Shown here in pieces: positions 34,184 to 46,212 of a stretch of DNA of 64,000 nt. The stretch comes from Hemileia vastatrix (taxonomy: Eukaryota > Basidiomycota > Pucciniomycetes > Pucciniales > Zaghouaniaceae): contig JASXTE010000014.1 in assembly GCA_030280995.1 (NCBI GenBank), positions 23,717,150 to 23,781,149 on the forward strand, given 5' to 3'. The position numbers and the translations under genes are program-made. The notes beneath the pieces were generated by a model. That model saw nothing but the letters and a program-made list of their open reading frames with translations, was not told the DNA's origin and did not search any database. Within the stretch, counting starts at the first letter, position 1, and each line of letters opens with the position of its first letter.

Positions 34184-34938
34184 ATTATTTTCACAGTTTT
34201 ATTCTTAATGCGTTATTCATCTTTCAAATTTTAAATTAATCTTGGCGACATTGATTCTTTATCCCCTTTTTCGAGTGAGACTGTAAGATAACAATGATAT
34301 TAATAAATATATATATACAGCAACACTATACATGCTTGGCTTTTTTGCGAAAATTTTTTAATACTTTATTGCCTGGCTCAGCACTATTCCGGGCTTAGAT
34401 AGGGGGTTTTAGGCTTTTTTAGGTGATACAGCCAACAGAAAAAATGCCACGCCAGTACAAAAAGTGCACAAAAAAATGACAAAAGGGCCAAACGTTATTG
34501 TTCTTGATATAGTTGGCTCATTATAATTTCTTATCTTAAAAAGACTTTTCAAGGTATGAACATACAAATGTACATACGTACAACATAAAAATACAAAAAC
34601 CAATCAACTAAACAATCAAGCAATTCTCAAGAGCCGGCCGAATGAAAGTATTAAATAAACTGATCATTCATTCTTCTTACTCTATTTTTCATCATGATTC
34701 CATTCACCTAATCCTTGGAATAAAATTTTCTCTTGTGACATATTTTTATTAGTTTTATTTTTTGTTTTTAATTATTTATTTTTTACAAACAACTTTATTT
34801 TCCAGTTTTCTATTTTACAATCTTTAAAATATTTATATATCTCTATATAAAATATAAATATACATGCATGTAAATACATATATGCATATGCAAAAGTTTG
34901 AATGTGTTCAAGTCTACACTCTGTAAATAAATTGTTTT
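34184..34938. other. AT-rich spacer, no gene seen
   Basis: Only short chance ORFs and simple-sequence DNA. Confidence 0.5.
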
Positions 34939-35072
34939 ACTGTTAATTCTGGAAAACTTGCGGTGGTCTTGCACCCTATCCCCCGCCAAAATCATGAGTT
35001 TAGGTCAGATGACCTATGCTTTTGGCGCAGGATGGAATGCCTGACCACCACAAACTTTCCAGGATTAGCTGT
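34939..35072. mobile_element. MITE, AGCTAAT-ended family
   Basis: About 134 bp. The left end TTAATTCTGGAAAACTTGCGG mirrors the right end (CCACAAACTTTCCAGGATTAGCT). Inside, CGCCAAAA and TTTTGGCG form a second inverted pair around a palindromic AGGTCAGATGACCT centre. Confidence 0.75.
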
Positions 35073-35367
35073 ATCATTACTTAGCTATATTCTATCCTCT
35101 CACCTACACACAAATGAAACCATTCCCAAAGTATACTGCTATTCACTTCACTAAAACCAAAACTGATAAAAAAATAATTTAATTTTAAATTATCATCAAC
35201 CCTATATCGAAACTAACAATAACAACCATGATAATAATGTTCATAATAATGATCTTTTTAAGAATTATAAAAATAGTAATAAGAAGCAAAACGGATTATA
35301 ATTAAACTCGTTATAGTATAATTTTTTTTCTCCTCCTCTCTCTTTCTTCTTCTTCTTACTCTGCACT

Positions 35368-36422
35368 CTATTTGCCACAATTTCCATGTAACCGTTTGTT
35401 TCTCTTTCGTTTCCAAATTCCTCTTAAAAGAACCACCATTTCTCTTTCACCAAACCTAAAGTTATCCTTGTGTTTCACCCCCCACCACAAAAAAAAAGAA
35501 AGAAAAAGAAAAAGAAAAAAAGGGAGATCCAAAAGCAAACCAAGTCAGCATCCGCACACTCACACTTCTATCTAAATATACACAGCAATCATACTTAAAA
35601 AAATTTAAATTGAAAAAAAACATCATTTACACATACGTACATGTGTATGTACATACCTCACTAAGCTCCAACATTTGTTTTGTTTGTTCAGGTGTATAAT
35701 CGAATTTCCAAGTCGACCACAGTTCCGCTGGGTTAGGTAATTCCTCACTCGGCGAAAGCTAAAAAATAATAAAAAACGTAAAATTTAAATTTTCAGTCTT
35801 ATATTGTATGCACTGAGCGCCACACTGATGACCGAAGCGCAACAAGCATCTAAAACACTATCAAAATGAAACAAAAAAATAAATAAATAAAATAAAATAG
35901 ACGACCACTGACAGGAATATAGACTAAAGCAGGTCCATCTCGATGAATAACATCACTTTCATCAAACTTGTTCATTCTAATTCTAGAAGACCAAGTTTGA
36001 TCTTTTGAATCACCAACCCAGATATTACATCTTCCTAAAGGGGGTTCCTCTTCTTTTTGAAAAGTATCATTAGAGGCTTGTGGAGCGTCAGTTTTTTTAG
36101 AAGGGAAAGGATTTTCTTTTGATTTTTCTTGTGATGCACCCGTCGGGTTTTCAGATTTGATTGCTACTTCCATAGCTTGATTGTGAAATTGTTGAACTTT
36201 AGAGTTTACAATATTTGATGATGCTGAAGATTTAGAGTCACCATCTTCATGTATACAGTTTTTCAGAATGTCGTTGTTGTCTTTAAACTTGACTATCGGC
36301 CAATTTTCTAACCCACATTTCTTAGCATAACTATGAGCTCGTGAAAACCAAAGATCCTATATATAAAGTGAAGAGAAAAGGAAAGAAGATGAAGAGATGA
36401 ACGAAAAATTAAATCATTCATA

Positions 36423-36457
<35 letters not shown>

Positions 36458-38668
36458 TATTCCTTGCAATCAAGTTACCTTTCTCAAGCACGTAGCAAAA
36501 GACAAAGAAAAACGATTATAATATATTTTTCCAATTACCACCCACCTGAGAATCAGCGCTAGCGTCAAGAGCAATCACCACATCACAATTACGTCTATAA
36601 AGGGGAACATAAGGAATATTCAACTCTGCACCAGCATCTAATAAACCTAACGTTTCCTTTTGAGTCACTCCGACTGGAGTACCTAATCTTAACTCGCCAT
36701 CCAAACCTTTTAAAAAGTTGGGTAACTGAGCTGGTGGGAAAGGATGCAAGACACTCAAATCGCTTTGAAATGATGCTATTTTTTGGAAATCAAATAAAAT
36801 TTCCTTTATACATCAGTTTGAGAAGCTTTTTATTCAGCGCATTTAATCAGAATTTTTTTTTGAGAAATATTAGCACATACAAATATATTGATCAAGTTGT
36901 TTGAAAAATGGTAACGCTCCCAAAATAGGTTTGACTTCATTATAATAATGAGCCAACGTAGCAGTGAATGCAGAAGCAAAGATGCCATTTAAAACCGTTA
37001 AATTTAATTCCGGTTGAGGTTTTAAATCTCTTCCGGTTTCGAAAATCCTTCCTAATGACCATGTTGGAATGAAAGCTCCAAACTCTTCACATCCTGCTTC
37101 AAAAGGAGTAATTTCAAACCACTTTGTTTGTTGAGTGGGGAGGGGAGTGGAAGGTACGCAACCAAACAAGAAGTGCATTTAATTTTTGAATGGACATCAT
37201 AATGTCTAGGAAAATGATGCAAGCTCATTACGAACATGATATGAAGATTGAGGTGGAGGTTCCTTTTTCTTTTCGGTAGATTTAAAAAAAGACGTGAAGA
37301 GAGATTGTGTCTCAGATTGTGCTGGAGATGGGGCAGGATCTTCATTTAGGTGGTGATATATTGAACAATAAATAGGCAGCGGCATAACTCCATTGGATAA
37401 ATACTGAGACTGATTTGATATCTTCAAGTTCTTTGGATCTAATTGTGATAAATTCTCTGGTACAAATAGACGAGAGGATACTAGAGTGCCATAGATATCA
37501 ACCAAAGATGTTGTACCACCTTTGCAACTAGATTTCAAAATAGGACCAGACAGAAGATACTGTTGAAGAAAAAATTATAAGACAGGTCCTTCAGCTTTTC
37601 TCTCAGATTGATATCTATTTATTTCTTTAATTAAAGGAAATAAATGGCGAGAAGAGCTTTTTCTAACCTTATTAGTGGGTGGGTCAATAAAAAGAGGCAA
37701 GTTGGCAAGATCGAGAAAAGGAAGTGTTATCCGACTAGTGACATGATCTTGCAACTTCTGAAGATCTCCGCCAGCTAAACTAAACCATAGAGCGAGTGCC
37801 CAACAACTACCTGAAATAGCTGAGATGTATGAAATACAATCAAGGATACCAGAATTTTGAGCTCCTCTCAAGCAACCGATCGTAGAGGTCATGGCTCGAT
37901 ACCCTGTTTGAAACCGTAAATAAAAAACAATCTTTTTTCCATCAGAGTTGATTCACTTTTAGTCTTTCTTTTAAAATAAAAGCCAGTTAAATTATCATAA
38001 AAGACATTTATTACCTCCTCCAGACGCTGCTATAGCGATGATCGGAATATCACGTTCATCTACCTATGATGCTCAAAAAGACAAACAAAATTATTATTAT
38101 TATTATTATTATCGTAATTGTTTTCAGCGTTAAGGGTGAATGAAGGGAAATAGCTAGTTACCTCATTTTCATCAACACCAATCAATTTTGCAAACTTGCT
38201 ACGAATGAACTGTTTCCTTTCCTTTATAAATGCTCTCTCAGATATTCCGACCTCTGTACCTAATCTAACTTGAGCAGACCAACTAACTTCCGGATTATTT
38301 GTATAATCTCTGGGAGCCTGTTGAATGATAGATTGATAAAGGGAACCTTGATCACCAGATATTTCAGCAGAAATGACTGAAAAGCGGGAAGATATCGTAG
38401 TCAAGCTTTCTTTTATAGAATCAAGAGACGGCCAAGATGGAGTAGGAGGGTATTGAGAAGCAGACGAGTTGGATGGAGAAGTGTTGGGGTGAGTTAAGGA
38501 GGAAGAAGAAGAAGAAGCTTCTGCTCGAATTGAATGGACATTTGAGAGGCAGGCTACAAAAGTAGCGGTCAGGGCAGAGAGACCGAGGAAGCGTGCAGAT
38601 GTTGGTGGACAAGAACGAAGAAAGAAAGACGGCTTCACACTTAGACACCCTATAGATCTCCTCAACAT
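35368..38668 (-). CDS. cPLA2-type (patatin-like) phospholipase, probably mitochondrial
   Basis: Nine exons join in phase to 743 codons plus stop: 38668-38162, 38063-38015, 37903-37668, 37559-37236, 37121-36881, 36775-36546, 36356-35913, 35758-35657, 35466-35368. The fold carries the oxyanion motif ASGGGYRAM (about 181-189), the nucleophile Ser in ISGSCW (about 216) and the partner Asp in DAGAELNIPYVPL (about 499). This is the Ser-Asp dyad of fungal cytosolic phospholipase A2 proteins, which hydrolyse glycerophospholipid acyl esters. The first 50 residues are Arg/Ser-rich without acids, then hydrophobic, like a mitochondrial leader or anchor. An Asp/Ser/Lys-rich insert (about 560-620) precedes the conserved Trp-rich C-terminus. 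Donors of introns 4 (GTTCGT) and 7 (GTCAGT) are unusual, so those borders are less certain. It lies 378 bp after NAR1 on the same strand. Confidence 0.85.
36426..36453. repeat. (TA)n microsatellite in phospholipase intron 6
   Basis: About 14 TA units within intron 36357-36545. Confidence 0.85.
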
Positions 38669-39046
38669 GGATGGATTGGACAGAGGAATGATATCTATCA
38701 GTCACGGTTTGGGTGATGGAACAGCATTGTTGATATGCTTATATTATTTGTATAGACATCCTTTTTTCATTCTTCTTTTCTTACTTCATACAATGCTCTC
38801 CACCTCTCCCACAAACAATGCCGCTCATAGCTAGAAGTTCCAGCCATTGTAAGAATGTGTATACAATGATTTAGCTTGAATGTAAATGATAACTGCACAA
38901 TAATTTCAATTTAAAATGTTACACTGTTATCTGGAACTGCTCCTAGTTAGTCTACCATAGAGTATATCTACATACCTTAGATTACATTTTAATACTTATG
39001 TCTCAATAAATGTCTATGAGGTTAAATATATTGATAGATCACAAGA
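38669..39046. other. intergenic region, phospholipase promoter side and NAR1 3' end
   Basis: 378 bp between two minus-strand genes. No ORF; it presumably holds the NAR1 terminator and the phospholipase promoter, but no clear motif is seen. Confidence 0.4.
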
Positions 39047-40875
39047 TTACCATTGCACAGCTAATAATCCATCACCTAGACTATCTTCTACTGCCTGGTA
39101 TCCAGTTTCTAAAACCTTTGGGTGACCTTGCTCTTCTTGCTCTCTCATAAGACTTTCATACCAGCTCTTTGTCATTTGAGCACTATCATCAGTAACATCA
39201 ATTTGACGACTTGAACTTGACTTGACTAAAAAAGGTGCAATCGAAGGATGAACATCCTCCTCATGATGTAATTCCAAATCTTCATCCGCCTTCATAGGAA
39301 TAATTGAACTTAAATCGATACCACCACTACTCCAGTATGCCTTTTCAACTTCAGCCACCCATTCTTTAGTCGAAGCAGTTTTATTAGGGGGTACTTTAAA
39401 ATCAGAAATCAGTTTAACTTCTAATGGAGCATCATTAGAACCAGAGGATGAATGGTTAAGAGATAGAAAAGGAGGCGGCAGCTGCCCCCCACCATTAACG
39501 CAGCCAGACGGACACGCCATTACTTCAATGTAATTCATTCCTTGGGATTCTTGCGATGACTTTGAGTCAATAGCTCTACCCACCCGACGATGACCAACGG
39601 GCCGAGAGGAATTTTTATCAGTGTTTTGACGAGCAGCAGCACCACGAGAGATAGGAATGTTATGATCTTTACTGATCCGACGAACGATATTCTGCAAATT
39701 TCTGAAACCATAACATTGAACACCTCTAAAGAGTACAGTAGATGAACGAGAATCGATCAGAGTAAATTCAGAGTAATCAAAACCACGTTTTCGATCCATA
39801 TTCAATTTGAGATGTGGTATAGATAGAGAAGGTTGTTCTTGAACGACATGCTGGATGATGTTGAATATATAGCCGCCACTACTAGTACCTGTAGGAGGTA
39901 TAAGATCAGGCATAATTGAACGTTCCTCAACGCCGAGAGTTTGAATTTCAGATGTGGTGGTTGCGGCCAGATCCCAGTTATGTTCATCGAGTAACTTTTG
40001 AAGTTCTCCTGTGGTCAATACACAGTCGACTTGCTTGCTACCTGGCATCTGTGAAGTTGTATCTGTGAGGGAGAAGTCAGAGCGAGTGGCTTCAAGTTTT
40101 TTATCATAACAAGGCATGACGGTGACATGGTAAATTTGATGAGGAGGAAGACCTATGAGAGAAGCGAATCGAGTTGATTTAACAAGAGAGCCTTGAATTT
40201 GCTGTGGAGATTTGACGCTTGAGATAAGAGGCAAGAGGGGGGAAAGGGTTTTTTCAGCGTAACAAATCCAAGCAGGACAAGCGGAAGCAATGATGGGGGA
40301 TGAGTTGGATTTTGACTTGAGTTTGTACTCAGATTGAGCGTGAAGCAGAGATATTTGGCGTGCGAGGGAGATGTCAAAGACAAGTTTGAAATGAAGTTTA
40401 GTTTTGAGGAAGAGCCTTAGGGAAGCAAGAGTGGTGTGTAAGGAAAGGGAATAAAAAGCAGCGATGGAAGCGATGGACTGGATGGAGAGGGAGATGATGG
40501 GGTAAAGATGAGGATTGTCATGAAGGGTATTTGAGAGTTGTAGATGGGATTGTTGGTCTATGAGAACAGACTGAGCAGAAGTGATGCAGCCACTGGAAAG
40601 GAGATGAAAAGAAGATTAATGATGGGTTTGAAGATAATCTATTTTAGAAGAAAGATATACCTGCAGGCAAGACAATCATTGAGGGTGATTTTAGCAGGAT
40701 GATTTTGAAAGGATGAATGATTGCTGCTGTTATGGTCAGAGCTATTGCTATTGTTAGTCTTGTTATTGTTAGTGAGAGGATTGATAGGTTTGATGCACAG
40801 CTGAGAGGGAGCCAAGTAGTCAGACAGCTGGCTTGCTGAAAGAGTGGCAGATGCAGAGTGAGGATGAGTGACCAT
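39047..40875 (-). CDS. NAR1: cytosolic Fe-S cluster assembly factor NAR1 (iron-only hydrogenase-like)
   Basis: Two exons, 40875-40661 and 40592-39047, join at GCAG|T to give 586 residues. NAR1/NARFL bridges early and late steps of cytosolic Fe-S assembly, delivering clusters to nuclear and cytosolic targets through the CIA complex. N-terminal cluster ligands are Cys27 and Cys68/71/74 (CLACSGC). The hydrogenase-like cluster ligands are Cys177 in SACPAW, Cys233 in MPCYDKK, and Cys432/436 in MACPSGCVNGGGQ. SVKSPQQ and VLTTGE are further family signatures. The protein ends in VQW, a C-terminal Trp as in CIA-targeting tails. It is somewhat longer than usual because of Asn/Ser-rich and acidic insertions. 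The start ATG fits the family N-terminus (SDYLAPSQLCIKP). It is divergent with NSE4. Confidence 0.93.
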
Positions 40876-41409
40876 TGATCTCCAAAGACTGCAGGCACAA
40901 GTCCAGCACAAGAACACTTCTGTCTTATGCACTATGCACTATGCAATATGTCTTATACACTATGCAATATGTTATATGCACTATGCACTATGCAATATGT
41001 CTTATACACTATGCAATATGCAATATGCACTATGCACTATGCAATATGTCTTATACACTATGCAATATGTTATATGCACTATGCACTATGCAATATGTCT
41101 TATACACTATGCAATATGTTATATGCACTATGCACTATGCAATATGTCTTATACACTATGCAATATGTTATATGCACTATGTCACATGCACTATGCACTG
41201 TGCACTATGCAATATGTCTTGTGCACTATGTCTTATGCACTATGTCTTATGCCCTATGCACTATGCAATATGTCTTATGCACTATGTCTTATGCACTATG
41301 TCATATGCACTATGCACTATGCAATATGTCTTATGCACTATGTCACTATTATGCACTATGCTCCTCATCTCCTTCTCTTCCCCTCCTTTTGTTGTCTTGA
41401 CTTTCCTTC
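40876..41409. promoter_or_regulatory. shared upstream region of NAR1 and NSE4
   Basis: The 534 bp between divergent start codons must contain both promoters. Some 440 bp is the heptamer array, leaving only about 46 bp on each side. No canonical TATA box is obvious. Confidence 0.5.
40922..41361. repeat. heptanucleotide array with a 49-bp higher-order unit
   Basis: The block is built of 7-mers of the form GCACTAT, GCAATAT, GTCTTAT, ACACTAT, GTTATAT. In the left half seven heptamers recur as a 49-bp unit, seen about four to five times; the right half is more irregular. Because 7 is not a multiple of 3 and no stop arises, all three plus frames are open through it. It separates NAR1 and NSE4. Confidence 0.9.
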
Positions 41410-43044
41410 ATGTCTCCCTCCCCTCCTCCACCTTCTTCTTCTCTTTCTCCTGTTTCTGTTTCTTCTTTCTCTCCTAGAACTATAATCCCTCCTTCCTTGC
41501 CTGCATCACATCCCATAAATAACAGAACTCAAAATGATCAGCCCTACAATCCTTCCCAACGGAGATCCGAAAAGAGACAGATCAGGAGAACTCTTCGCTC
41601 CCTCGGAACAGAAGCCACAAGTATCTTGCTTCTCTCTATGTCTATGTCTTTCAAATTCAAAATTGTCTAACATCCTGTATTCTCTTAAAAAGATATGAAT
41701 ATTGATTATTCAACTACCTCCAACTCACAAATCATTGACCGGGTCCGACTCCTCGACTTACAGTTGGATAATGTCAAGGACACCAGTGAAGCTACTCTTG
41801 ACTCTAAAATCCTTCTCACTCATTCCGAAACTGCTGCTCTCAAAGCTAGAAGTCTTAGAATCGATAAAAAAGCTTTTGATACTGATGAATTCATGACTAG
41901 GCTCTCAAAAATTATGAAAAAGCCTATCTCTTCTTCTTCCTCTCCTCCCTCCCCCTCTCAACCTTCTCAAACTGCTAACCCTTATGGTCAAATTGCTTGG
42001 TCAAAACTTGGCAAAAGAGCAATGGCTTATTCTCGAAGAGCACCCGTCACGGATATCATGTTTGTTCATTTTCTCCTTTCAAGCATTTATATTCAATTGC
42101 TCCGAACACTTATTTATTCAATCCATCTTTCCAATTATTTTATCAATTTTTATAAATTGTTATTATTCGCTAAAGTTATGGCACCCTTCAGATCAAAGTT
42201 AAAAAACGTGCCATTGCAGTGCGCCAAAAATTAGTCAAAGATAAATCTCAAATGCAAAAAATTCAAGTCGTCAGTTCATCTAACCATGTTTTCTCCAGTT
42301 TTCCTCTTAACATCTTTTTGTCTGTTCGTATGGTGATTACCAGCTTCAAGAAAAAGATATTGAAAAATCAAGCAATGAAACTACTAAAAATGTCAAAGTG
42401 GTCTGTTTTTTCCATGTCTGTTCATTATGATCACAAACCAGCCTATCACTTTATGAATCCAAATCTCCAAATCGCTACAGATTTCGGATACCCTCATTCG
42501 ACATGGGGGTGAAAGAGGCATAAATCTATACAAATTCTTCATAAACCCTCAGTCATTTGCCCAGACGGTTGAAAATCTATTTTATCTCAGTTTTTTGATT
42601 CGAGATGGAAATGCAGCTATTGAAACTTCTTACCCTGATCCGAATGACTCTAATCGGGAAATTGAAGCACCTTTTCCCATTTTATGTCAATCATATTTTC
42701 ATCTTTACAGTTCTTTTTTATTTTGATGGTTTAAACTTGAGTATTCATTCATTCCTTCTAACAGACGCGACCGAAAGTGATGGATTGGAAGGCAACGACG
42801 CCACTCGGCGGCAGATTGTTATGGATATCACGATGGATGATTGGAAAGAAGCTATCGAAGTTTACCAGCTAAATGAGCCTATTATCCCACATCGTCAAGA
42901 AGCAGGTGGTGTCCGAATCCAGGTTTGTAATTTAGCTTTAAGATTATCTTTCTCTCTTTTTTATTTTCTCGCTGGTACAGTCAGCCCATGATAGGTTGCA
43001 GTTGTTTTGCACGAAGAGCAAAACGGAAGAAAATAACATTTTGA
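41410..43044 (+). CDS. NSE4: SMC5-SMC6 complex subunit NSE4 (kleisin)
   Basis: Seven exons, 41410-41620, 41693-42059, 42176-42266, 42344-42400, 42481-42685, 42765-42922, 42985-43044, give 382 residues, a normal length for the family. NSE4 is the kleisin that bridges the SMC5 and SMC6 heads with NSE1/NSE3 and acts in recombinational repair and replication-fork stability. Signatures: RRSEKRQIRRTLRSL near the N-terminus, LDSKILLTHSETAALKARS and FDTDEFMTRL in the N-terminal kleisin helix, and WSKLGKRAM. The winged-helix C-terminal part reads KFFINPQSFAQTVENLFY then SFLIRDG, followed by DDWKEAIEVY. The last exon border (42985, basic tail) is the weakest call; an alternative AG at 42979-42980 gives another frame. 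Confidence 0.88.
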
Positions 43045-43602
43045 GTAAAGTCACTGCAACCTTTAAAGAATTAGCTATAGCAGTTTGTTTTTGCCAAAAA
43101 TTACTGAATGTTGATTTGACGGGGTTTCTCTTAATTTTTCTTTTTTTTCCTGGTGGACATGGGTTTGGGTCAATCAGGGAACGTGGTATTAAAATGGCTT
43201 TTAAGTGTATTGTGAAATTTTTAGGATATATCCCTCAACTTTATTATATATATATACCAAGCTGTTCATAATTTACCTTTTAAAAAAACGATAGGTTTGT
43301 ATTATTTTCGGGTTTTTCTTAGCAATTGATAATGTGCTCATGTTTTGTTTTGTTAAGACAAGATGAGTCAAAGAGAGACGGTGAAGGGAAAGTATGTTGA
43401 GTTGTTAACTTTGAATTCCGCACTGTTGCTATTTCAGCTCTGAAACCAAGATATAAATGATGTTTTAGTAGCCTTTGAGAATCAATTAACTCTTAAAGAA
43501 GTAGTGGCACATTATAGTTTCTATAGGGGGAGGACTTCAGGGCACTGGCCAACAAAGAAGCAAAACGAGCAAAAGACGGAGCGAGACTTGTAAGACAACG
43601 AG
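43045..43602. other. intergenic NSE4 to WD40 gene
   Basis: 558 bp. The last 100 bp before 43603 are open in another frame (LANKEAKRAKDGARL), so an upstream exon of the WD40 gene is possible. Otherwise AT-rich, with no feature. Confidence 0.4.
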
Positions 43603-44429
43603 ATGGACGAGGCCTTGGTCAAGCTCCATGCCCGCTCAAGTCCCACATCAACGCTGGATCGCAACTTCATTCGCAGCGTCACTTGGTTAGCCTACAATTT
43701 CTTTATCCTGAAAACGGTGGAGATGAATGTTCTTACAATCGTTTGTCGGTCTGTTTTGTCAGGTCTTCCGACGCTGCTGCCATCCTTGGACATGCTGAAG
43801 ACAGAACTATTAGACTATGGGATCTGTCGGTTTCTTTTTATGATTATTATTATTATATTATTATTATTACTTTTTTTTTTTTTTTTTTTTTTTTGCTGCT
43901 CATTTGACGAGCATTCTTAAATTTTTTAATATTATATTCTAGTTCGCAATGTCATGTGCCAAACTGGAAACCTAGGTTGCTTGTACCATGTGCCGATGCC
44001 TTGTTATCAACTCTTTGGTATCGTTTTGCACGTATCGATTTGCCTATTTCGTTTTGCTTTGTAAGAGCAGTTAAAGAACATCCAATCGAATTGATTGATG
44101 GGCTCAATGGTCTTACACGCGCAAGTTATCCTATTATCGATCATCGTGAACGATTCGTCGCTCCTCATTCTATGGCTTTTTCTTTGGATGGAGTTTTGTT
44201 TGTTCTATTTTACATCAATATTTTGTTTTACTTTTCATTGGTCCTAGATGTAATTTTCTTTTTTCTGTTGTTTTTGTGGTTGTTGCATAGGCTTTATGCG
44301 GGGTTCCAATCCGCTATTGAAGTTTTTGATCTTACACGTCCAGGTTCAGAAGGTGCTCGTTATCCAACCGTCAAATCACGTCGATCACGAGATGGACAAA
44401 AAGGTTTAGTCAAGCTTCATAAACTAGCT

Positions 44430-44471
<42 letters not shown>

Positions 44472-45842
44472 GATTTTAGATGAAGATCTGATAAAATGAT
44501 GATTGTTTTCATCTCTAGGGATTATTAGTTCATTAGCTATCGATCCTCATCGTTCAAATGTTTTAGCTGCTGGATCTTATTCTGGATCTATTGGGATTTA
44601 TGATACTCTTTCTACTAATCTTGATCCGATTCTTATTTTTCCTTCAAATGAAACTCATGGTGTGACTCAGGTATTATAATATATGCCTTTTTTACCCCAA
44701 TCCTATCTCTCACCAGAAAAAAAATATGGGGACCTGATAGCAGGTGCCAATCCCTATCTTTGATTTGATTCAGTTTTATCTCAGCTGCAATTCTTCTAAG
44801 AAGACTGTGCACTGAACGCTGAGTATGCCAGCTCGCGTGGCATCAAATCTGAGTAATTCTTGAGTCACAAATGGATTGAGGGATTGGCACCTGCTAATAG
44901 GTTCTAGGTGTTTTTTATGGTGTCTTCCCGTTTTTTTATTTATTTTTTATTTTTGATATTTATATTGATCGTGTTTCTTTTTGTTTTTGTTTTTTATTTT
45001 GGGAAAAAAAAATGTTGATTGTTACTGATTGCAGGTTGAATTTCATCCTACTATGTCTCATATTATATTTGCGACTAGTAGAAAATCGAGTTTGATATCT
45101 TGTTGGGATACTCGTATGTTTGGAGATCCTTTGAGGATATTGAGTAGAGAAGATAGTGGTTGCAGTGGGGGTGGCAATGGCACTCATCAGAAAATTCATT
45201 TCGATATTGATCAAGCAAGTGGTAGGTGGTTGCTAACTGGTGGATTGGTAAGTATCATTATCATTATTTTTCTTTTTGTTGCTTTTTTGATTTCTTTAGA
45301 AATTGATTGTACGGTGATCACTAACATTTCAAAATCAATAACGAATGAATTTAAAAAGGATGGTAAAATCAAATTCTTTGATTTGAATAACCCTGAATTG
45401 ACAACTCCTTATAAACAACACTCTCTATACTCAGGTAAGCCAATTTTAAAACTAATATCAACTGTCACTATCTATCCATCAATTCATATACATATATATA
45501 TATATGTGTTAAATGGCATTTGTTCAGTATTGATGAATTAGTGATGGTTATTAATGGAATGTGATTTTTGAATGTATGTTTTTTTTAGATGTGATTGGGT
45601 GTTTGAAATTTAATCCGAAGGAATCGCAACAGATTTTGACAGCTTGTGGGTCAAGGAAATTCAGTGGGGTATTTATTGATGATAATGATGATGGTGAGGA
45701 AGATGATGGGTCTAGTAATGGAGATGAGAATATAAGTGACGTAGTGGAGAATAATGGCCAAAATGATAGTAAACAAATCATTGAAAGGGCCAAGGATCCT
45801 ATTCAAACTGAGATTGCTGTATGGAACTTATCTCATCTATAA
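43603..45842 (+). CDS. WRAP53/TCAB1-like WD40 protein (yeast Swt21 family)
   Basis: Eight exons, 43603-43685, 43763-43825, 43943-44197, 44291-44403, 44519-44670, 45035-45247, 45359-45434, 45589-45842, give 402 residues. Family signatures: NFIRSVTW then DRTIRLWDL (first repeat), SFCFVRAVKEHPIELID, ASYPIIDHRERFVAPHSMAF, LYAGFQSAIEVFDLTRPG, AAGSYSGSIGIYD, FATSRKSSLISCWD and FDIDQASGRWLLTGG. In animals this protein binds Cajal-body RNAs and telomerase RNA; the yeast relative is linked to mRNA splicing. The C-terminal strand contains a long Asp/Glu/Asn-rich insert before IAVWNL. Exon 1 may not be the true start. Intron 5 (44671-45034) carries a MITE, intron 2 a 24-T run (43871-43894), and intron 4 a 35-A run (44433-44467). 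Confidence 0.83.
44711..44922. mobile_element. hairpin-TIR MITE, copy 3, inside a WD40-gene intron
   Basis: Ends CACCAGAAAAAAAATATGG and TTTTTTATGGTG. Subterminal GGACCTGATAGCAGGTGCC on the left and GGCACCTGCTAATAGG on the right. It lies within the 364-nt intron 5, which would otherwise be about 150 nt like its neighbours. Confidence 0.82.
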
Positions 45843-46212
45843 ACATTTTATTCTCAAATGTATATATATTAAGGATGCATTTTATGAAGAAAATAAATAA
45901 TAATAGGGGGTGTCAGTTCTGGCAAATCCGCACTTACAAATCCGCACTTAAATTTGACCAAATCCGCACTTAAATAAGTGCAGATTTCCAAAACACACTA
46001 GCCCCAATACTGGTGGATTTCAAAATGAAATAAGTCACTTATTTCACTCAAATCCGCACTTTCTCAACCAAAAGTGCTGATTTCACCATCAAGTCCCATT
46101 TCACTGATTTGTCAGCATCATCCCATTCATACGCAGCACTCCGCAGAATAACACTTCATAACTCAAAACATCGTACATCACTTACATCTTCATATCATAT
46201 CATATAAGAGTC

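Noticed and set aside
40868..41485. Three long overlapping plus-strand ORFs rich in Met, His, Tyr, Leu, Cys
   Set aside because: They are the automatic translation of the stop-free heptamer array in each frame. No start context, no conservation and no gene-like composition.
42996..43271. Longer alternative C-terminus of NSE4
   Set aside because: The frame becomes Phe/Leu-rich and intron-like. The acceptor at 42984 with a short basic tail fits the family ending better, though this is not certain.
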